From: Lactiplantibacillus daowaiensis
GTDB taxonomy: Bacteria > Bacillota > Bacilli > Lactobacillales > Lactobacillaceae
DNA length: 64,000 nt
NCBI RefSeq assembly: GCF_005405085.1
Contig: NZ_BJDJ01000017.1
Coordinates: 16,745-80,744 of the forward strand
Reading direction: 5' to 3'
Shown: in pieces, positions 59,357-64,000 of the stretch
Numbering within the stretch: the first letter of the stretch is position 1
How the letters are laid out: every line of letters begins with the position of its first letter
The notes under the pieces: generated by a model
Databases searched by the model: none
What the model was told of the DNA's origin: nothing
Seen by the model: the letters and a program-made list of their open reading frames with translations, nothing else
Translations under genes and position numbers: made by a program

Positions 59357-59821
59357 TTAGCTTTCAAGTTGGATAATCGCCTGTTCAAGTGCCGCCGCAG
59401 TTGTGCAGGCTTGCTGCAAGACTTGTGCTGTCATGGCTTCACGATGGTCAAAATCTAGTGCCGTACATAGCGGCACGACGACAATGGCATAGTCATGTTG
59501 TGGTTCATCGGTTTGATGCCACTTACTGGCTTTAAAAGCCGCATAATATGTCGTTGTTACTGCGGCATTCTGTCCCATCAACCACAATTCTAATCGCAAT
59601 TGTGCATGATTCAACACCAAACCAAATCGTAACTTACGAACCCGCAAAGACGCATTAAAAAATGGAACGTAAGTGTAATCCAAGTAACCTAATGACAAAT
59701 TCCCGGTTTGATAACTCGCTGGTAACTGACGCTTTAGCGTTGTCACATATTGTACTAACATTTTATACGTTCGCTGTAGTTCACCTGATTGTAGTTGTGC
59801 TTGATACTGTTGTAAGTCCAT
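59357..59821 (-). CDS. Hypothetical protein (DUF7000-like)
   Basis: A 154-residue soluble protein. The segment GNLSLGYLDYTYVPFFNASLRVRKLRFGLVLNHAQLRLELWLMGQN matches what I remember as the DUF7000 core (LGYxDYTYF ... GLVLNHxxxRFELWLLGQ). ATG 59821 follows GTG, and either could start. It is the last gene of the operon behind the two SMR pump genes (gap 9 bp). Function unknown. Confidence 0.65.
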   Translation of the reverse strand: MDLQQYQAQLQSGELQRTYKMLVQYVTTLKRQLPASYQTGNLSLGYLDYTYVPFFNASLRVRKLRFGLVLNHAQLRLELWLMGQNAAVTTTYYAAFKASKWHQTDEPQHDYAIVVVPLCTALDFDHREAMTAQVLQQACTTAAALEQAIIQLES

Positions 59822-59830
59822 CACATTCGC

Positions 59831-60202
59831 CTACTCACGGGTCGTCCGTGAACGCCACCGCCGTGCTGGCCGCGGACTGCTCGCTTTGACCGGCATATTT
59901 AATAAAATCACACCAATAATAATTGCCATAAAGCCAACCGTTTTAGGACCGGTTAAAACTTCACCAAAAGCCCAAATGCCAACCAATCCCGTAATCGCTG
60001 TCCCAACGCCAGCCCAAATGGCATAGCCGACGCTTAACGGAATCTTTCGTAAGGCTAACGAAAAGCTAAAGATAGCTAAGCCGTATAATAACATACCAGC
60101 CATGCCTAACCATAAGTGACTAAATCCAGCCGAGACTTTTAATAAACTCGTCCCCACGATTTCGACCCCAATTGCTAACACTAATTGCATCCATGCGCGC
60201 AT
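59831..60202 (-). CDS. SMR-family multidrug efflux subunit (second of pair)
   Basis: A 123-residue four-helix SMR protein with the essential Glu14 in AIGVEIVGTSLLKVS, the SLGYAIWAG-like SVGYAIWAGVGTAITGLVG segment, and a basic tail ending SPRPARRWRSRTTRE that is longer than usual. SMR proteins exchange protons for cationic drugs or guanidinium-type compounds. It lies 14 bp behind the other SMR gene, and paired SMR proteins form heterodimers (EbrAB/YkkCD type). Confidence 0.92.
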   Translation of the reverse strand: MRAWMQLVLAIGVEIVGTSLLKVSAGFSHLWLGMAGMLLYGLAIFSFSLALRKIPLSVGYAIWAGVGTAITGLVGIWAFGEVLTGPKTVGFMAIIIGVILLNMPVKASSPRPARRWRSRTTRE

Positions 60203-60216
60203 TTCGCCGCCCCCTT

Positions 60217-60525
60217 TTAAATGTTAAGTAAAATTGCCCCAATCACAATCGCCATTAAGCCGCTAATTCGAGCGACACTCAAGCGTTCTCGATAGACAAC
60301 GACCGCTAAGATAACCGTTGCAACGGTCCCTAAACCGGCCCACAAGGCATACGTTACCCCGAGTGGTAAGCGTTGCATTGCTAACGTTACTAAAACTAAC
60401 GAACTAAAATAACCTACTAACACCATTACGCTTGGTATCAAATTTCGAAATCCATTTGCTTTTTTCAAGAAAAAGCTCCCGATAACTTCCATTAAAATAC
60501 CACCAAACAATAAGCTGTATGCCAT
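60217..60525 (-). CDS. SMR-family multidrug efflux subunit (first of pair)
   Basis: A 102-residue SMR protein with Glu13 in LMEVIGSFFLKKANGF, the conserved LGVTYALWAGLGTVATVILAVVVYRE and a final SGLMAIVIGAILLNI helix. ATG 60525 has GAGGTG ahead. It starts the operon with the second SMR gene and the DUF7000-like gene. No ykkC/guanidine riboswitch is seen between promoter and start. Confidence 0.92.
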   Translation of the reverse strand: MAYSLLFGGILMEVIGSFFLKKANGFRNLIPSVMVLVGYFSSLVLVTLAMQRLPLGVTYALWAGLGTVATVILAVVVYRERLSVARISGLMAIVIGAILLNI

Positions 60526-60561
60526 GTTTATCACCTCGCAAAAAAATTCAGCTGTCCTACC

Positions 60562-60590
60562 ATTCTACTGGAGGAATATATAAAACGCAA
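60562..60590 (-). promoter_or_regulatory. Promoter of the SMR operon
   Basis: On the reverse strand TTGCGT and TAGAAT are 17 bp apart, about 37 bp before the first start codon. Confidence 0.65.
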
Positions 60591-60641
60591 TCAAAAAGAT
60601 ACGCCTGGCTGATTACAGTTTGATGACAAAATTGATCGACA

Positions 60642-60680
60642 TAAAAAACGGGGACTCGTTGGTTCACGAATACCCGTTTT
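60642..60680 (-). terminator. Intrinsic terminator of the surface-protein gene
   Basis: AAAACGGG and CCCGTTTT arms with inner TCG/CGA pairing, T6 on the reverse strand. Confidence 0.75.
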
Positions 60681-60701
60681 CAAATGTTAGTTTAACTTGA
60701 T

Positions 60702-63700
60702 TTAACGCGGCTGTTTCCGGCGGCTGCCTAACCAACTTAGCCCACTCAATAATACTAGGCCTAACACTTGCCACCAAGCGCCTGGTTTGGTTTCCGACGT
60801 CACTGGTAACGTCGTCGACTGGGTCTGCTGCTGTGCTGGTGCTTTAGTCGATCTGTTAAGACTAGCGGTTGAATCAGCCGAAGCACTCAGTTGCTTAGTT
60901 CCCCCAACCTGCTTAACAGCCGGTGACGACTTATCAGCGCTGGTTTGCTGACCGGTTACAGTTGGCTGCTTTGGTATGCCGGGCTTTACCGGTGTTGGTT
61001 TCACCGGTACTGGTTTGGTTGATTCTGGTGTCTCCGGTTGTGGATCTGGCTTAACACCTTCGTTACCCGTTGGATTAGACGGCTGTTCACCGGGGTCTTC
61101 TGGTGTCGGTGGTACTACCGTCGACGCAACCACTGTCACCGTTGCAGTTGCCGTAATTGGCGTTAGCATTGGATTTTTAGCATAACGATACGTGACGTGA
61201 TACACGCCTGGTTGTTGCCAGTTGACTTGCCCCGTAACCGTTAAGTCGGTCAAAGTAAGTGGTTGACCATTATAATCCGTCGCCACAACTAAGTTATCAC
61301 CTGCTTGCCAAGCTTGCCCTGCCGTCAGTTGGCTGTTTTTCACTTGCAGTTTTGCTTGATTGGCTAAAATGGTCACATTGGTCACTTGCTGCTTAAGCTG
61401 GCCAGTCCCATCCGTAAAACTAAAGGTGACGATATACTGGCCCGCATGCTGCGCATCGATTTTAGTGACAACTTGATGGGTCTTCGCATTGGTGATCCGA
61501 TAGTCTAATGCTGTAACGACTTGGCCAGACTCATCTTGCGCGCTAGCTTGATGTAACCCGACTTGCCACTGGCTCTTTTTGTCTGCAATCAATGTCACAT
61601 CTTTAGCGGTAATGCCACTTTGTGACGCTAAGACCGTGACCCAAGCAATAGCTGTTGCGGTATGGCCCTGGTCATCGGTATATTGATACGTAATTTGATA
61701 CTTGCCCGGTGCCGTTAACGGTCCACTAGTACGTGCCAACCGTTGTGATGGTCCGATTGGGGTAACCGTTGTCAACACGTGTTGATAATCAGTTAATGGC
61801 CGGCCTAATTCATCGGTCACACTGGCTAAGTTATCTGTCGGTTGCCAAGCAAATGTCTTGGGACCAGCATAAAACGTTAAGTTGGTTTCTTTCAAGGCGA
61901 GTTTAACCCGATAGCGGACATGGACTTGGGTCGTCTGCTGAACCGTATAATCGCCTGCTTTTGTCTGATACGTATACGTTGCGGTATAGTCCCCAGGGTG
62001 CGTCAAGTCTAACGGCTGATTCCAGGTTACTTTTAAATCGGCTAGCTGCAACGGATTACCTAGCTCATCAGTACCACCTTTGAAGTTAGCCGCAACCGAC
62101 CAGTTAGGGTCATCATCAATGTACAGTGATACTTTAGCTTGATCAACATTAACAACTGGTACGCTAGACCGTAAGTACGTCATCGTTTCCGCCGGTGCTT
62201 GCCCTACAGCATACAACGCCATTAACGCATCCGATGAGCGACCCTGCTTCAAGTCAGTAGTTGGATACCACTGACTTTGATAACCTGTGGTACTGGTTAT
62301 CGTTGGTAGGTTCACATTGCCAGAATCATCCTTTAAAACCACTTGCGGGCCGACAGTTAATTTGGTTAAGGCAGTTGTCCCGGCTAGAAAATCTTGGAGC
62401 CCTGAAGTTTGTTCAGTGACAAAATAATCTGCAGAATTCATAGCATTGACAAGCTCCTGATAACTCGTAAGTGCTAATATTTTTTTGCTATAAAACATCT
62501 CAAATGATTGCGTACTAGCCATATTAAAATGGCTAATATCCAAACTGGTTAATGCACTATCGTTCAAAAAGAGCCAATTAAAAGCAATCATCTGTGACGT
62601 ATCAATCCCAGATAAATCAATACGCTTTAAACTGCTACAATTAGCAAAAGTTCCCCACAGCATACTTTGCTGCGTTGAATTAAATTGTGACAAGTCCAAA
62701 GTCAATAAACTACTACAATTAGCAAACATAAGCGCGGCTTCGGTTAACGAATTACCTCGGAAGGAAGCTAGATCAACCGTTTGCAATGACGTATCTCCGT
62801 AAAACATCCAATCCATATTCGTCACATTTTCAGTTGCAAATGAAGATAAATCTAAATCTACCAAAGCTGTACAAAACGCAAACATTCCTGACATATCATT
62901 GACCCGACTCGTGTCAAAGTTAGCCAATTTCAAGTTAACTAAGTCCGTACAATTAGCTAGCATATAACTCATATCTACTACTTGACTGGTATTCAATCCA
63001 CTTAAGTCTAAGTCGGTTAAGCTAGTACAATCACTGAATGTCTCACTCATATCTGTTACTGCACTTGCATTTACGTTACTAAGATTGAGGTCTGCTAAAT
63101 TCGTACAACTACTAAACATATTCTTCATATTAGTTAAATTGCCAATGTTTAGATCATGCATATCAATGGCCTTCAAGCCAGTGCAACTGCTGAAAAAGCC
63201 ACTCATATCTGTTACATTTGAAAAATTGGCTTGACTTAAGTCGATATTAGTTAGTCCTGTACAACCACTGATAAAGTGACTCATATTTGTCACTTTACTT
63301 GCATCAACTTGACTTAAATCTACACTAGTCAGACTAGTGCAGCCGCTTAGTAGGCCACTCATATTAGTTACCTGACTAGTATCAGCTTGACTCAAATCTA
63401 CGCTGGTCAGACTAGTACAACCACTTAGTAGGCCACTCATATTAGTTACCTGACTAGTATCAACTTGACTCAAATCTACACTGGTCAAACCAGCACAGCC
63501 ACTTAGTAAGTCACTCATATTAGTTACCTGACTAGTATCAATTTGGCTCAAATCTATATTAGTCAATCCAGTACAGCCACTAAATAATGCCGATAAATTC
63601 GTTACATTGCTCGTATCCAATGGACTCAAGTCAACAGTAGTCAATCCGGTGCAATCTTTAAACATACCTGATAAGTCCATCAATACCGAGCTTTTTATAA

Positions 63701-63899
63701 AGCTCAGATCAATAGCAGTCAACCACGTACACCCTTCAAATGTATTGGAAAATATACGAGCTTCAGAAGTATCTAATAAACTTAAATCAAGATTCGTCAG
63801 AGATATACATTTAGCAAACATCGCACTAAAGTCAAAGACCTCTGATGTATCAAATTTAGATAAATCAATGGTTTTTAATGATTGACATCCTGAAAACAT
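60702..63899 (-). CDS. BspA-type leucine-rich-repeat surface protein, sortase-anchored, 5' end lost
   Basis: About 1065 residues from the first ATG, with no signal peptide. The same frame reads VRLDLVEG upstream and then meets the insertion sequence end at 63928, so the true N-terminus is missing. Residues 1-480 are about 19 DUF285/BspA repeats of about 24 residues (MFSGCxSLxxIDLSxFDTSxVTxMS). Residues 590-920 are four Ig-like strands-only domains, followed by a Pro-rich wall linker and L1031-P-V-T-S-E, a hydrophobic helix and a RRKQPR tail: an LPxT sortase anchor. It probably binds host or matrix partners. As it stands it is unlikely to be exported. Confidence 0.88.
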   Translation of the reverse strand: MFSGCQSLKTIDLSKFDTSEVFDFSAMFAKCISLTNLDLSLLDTSEARIFSNTFEGCTWLTAIDLSFIKSSVLMDLSGMFKDCTGLTTVDLSPLDTSNVTNLSALFSGCTGLTNIDLSQIDTSQVTNMSDLLSGCAGLTSVDLSQVDTSQVTNMSGLLSGCTSLTSVDLSQADTSQVTNMSGLLSGCTSLTSVDLSQVDASKVTNMSHFISGCTGLTNIDLSQANFSNVTDMSGFFSSCTGLKAIDMHDLNIGNLTNMKNMFSSCTNLADLNLSNVNASAVTDMSETFSDCTSLTDLDLSGLNTSQVVDMSYMLANCTDLVNLKLANFDTSRVNDMSGMFAFCTALVDLDLSSFATENVTNMDWMFYGDTSLQTVDLASFRGNSLTEAALMFANCSSLLTLDLSQFNSTQQSMLWGTFANCSSLKRIDLSGIDTSQMIAFNWLFLNDSALTSLDISHFNMASTQSFEMFYSKKILALTSYQELVNAMNSADYFVTEQTSGLQDFLAGTTALTKLTVGPQVVLKDDSGNVNLPTITSTTGYQSQWYPTTDLKQGRSSDALMALYAVGQAPAETMTYLRSSVPVVNVDQAKVSLYIDDDPNWSVAANFKGGTDELGNPLQLADLKVTWNQPLDLTHPGDYTATYTYQTKAGDYTVQQTTQVHVRYRVKLALKETNLTFYAGPKTFAWQPTDNLASVTDELGRPLTDYQHVLTTVTPIGPSQRLARTSGPLTAPGKYQITYQYTDDQGHTATAIAWVTVLASQSGITAKDVTLIADKKSQWQVGLHQASAQDESGQVVTALDYRITNAKTHQVVTKIDAQHAGQYIVTFSFTDGTGQLKQQVTNVTILANQAKLQVKNSQLTAGQAWQAGDNLVVATDYNGQPLTLTDLTVTGQVNWQQPGVYHVTYRYAKNPMLTPITATATVTVVASTVVPPTPEDPGEQPSNPTGNEGVKPDPQPETPESTKPVPVKPTPVKPGIPKQPTVTGQQTSADKSSPAVKQVGGTKQLSASADSTASLNRSTKAPAQQQTQSTTLPVTSETKPGAWWQVLGLVLLSGLSWLGSRRKQPR

Positions 63900-63927
63900 G
63901 CCCTCTACTAAATCAAGTCTGACACTA

Positions 63928-64000
63928 GGGACTGTCTGAAAACTAAAAATTCAGGTATAATCTGAGGAAAAACGAATCGAGGCATTCCGATGACAACACC
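63928..64000 (+). mobile_element. Left end of an insertion sequence
   Basis: The open frame of the surface protein stops making sense at about 63928, where a sequence starting GGGACTGTCTGAAAACT begins. It has TATAAT at 63956-63961, GAGG at 63979-63982 and ATG at 63990, which looks like an IS terminal repeat with transposase promoter and start. The rest is outside the window, so the family is not assigned. Confidence 0.5.

Noticed and set aside
60526..60641. Guanidine (ykkC) riboswitch before the SMR pair
   Set aside because: No ykkC, mini-ykkC or ACGR-hairpin motifs could be found between promoter and start.

Overview
The window looks like a chromosomal segment of a low-GC Gram-positive lactic acid bacterium, most like the Lactiplantibacillus plantarum group. 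The evidence is Firmicutes-type ribosome binding sites and promoters, a methionine T-box, trehalose PTS, PerR, LrgA/LrgB, an LPxT-S-E sortase anchor, many free-living regulator genes and no respiratory chain. The species is an inference from gene content. No rRNA or tRNA gene was seen.

Layout. 1-8.9 kb: nupC-type nucleoside transporter (cut by the window edge), a possible tiny peptide gene, a degenerate alpha/beta hydrolase, LysR plus aminotransferase, a three-gene amino-acid (cystine-like) ABC transporter, and a PadR-DUF1700-DUF4097 operon. 8.9-27 kb: a frameshifted GGDEF gene, a DUF218 membrane protein, an rRNA methyltransferase, HAD plus DeoR, MerR, an NmrA-type reductase with a perfect palindromic operator, the trehalose operon, a DNA glycosylase, FMN reductase, a stand-alone condensation-type protein, PerR, a phosphoesterase and an acetyltransferase. 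27-49 kb: ordinary genes (lrgBA, degV, a three-domain flavin reductase with a divergent dicarboxylate transporter and LysR, HXXEE/TetR, amidohydrolase, Zn peptidase, hydrolase, glycerate kinase, Zur-controlled metal-binding lipoprotein, purB/purA/guaC) whose intergenic gaps are filled by a repeated non-coding system. 49-64 kb: phosphatase, cardiolipin synthase, a YefM-YoeB toxin-antitoxin pair between two related mini-genes, an amino-acid permease, Kup, AI-2E exporter family protein, Met T-box with a short MetE homologue, paired SMR pumps, and a large BspA-type surface protein whose 5' end is cut by what looks like an insertion sequence.

Most interesting. Eight copies (plus a remnant) of a compact RNA gene, about 140-205 nt each, occur between 27.2 and 48.8 kb. 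Each has its own promoter -10, and most copies carry two or three hairpins whose loops are C-rich (UUCCCCG, CUCCCCCA, CCUCCAA, UCCCCG); each full copy ends in an intrinsic terminator. Stem sequences change in compensating ways while the loops stay C-rich, which is the design of sRNAs that bind Shine-Dalgarno sequences. They alternate with a second repeated element: a roughly 95-bp imperfect hairpin with a conserved tail, again with several compensating arm changes. I read this as a multicopy, tandemly expanding family of anti-Shine-Dalgarno regulatory RNAs coupled to structured repeats; I do not know of a description of it.

Other points of interest are the reductase-transporter-LysR locus with a structured 5' leader and a terminator that buries the lysR ribosome binding site, a possible attenuator in front of lrgB, and the duplicated mini-gene tails around the toxin-antitoxin pair.
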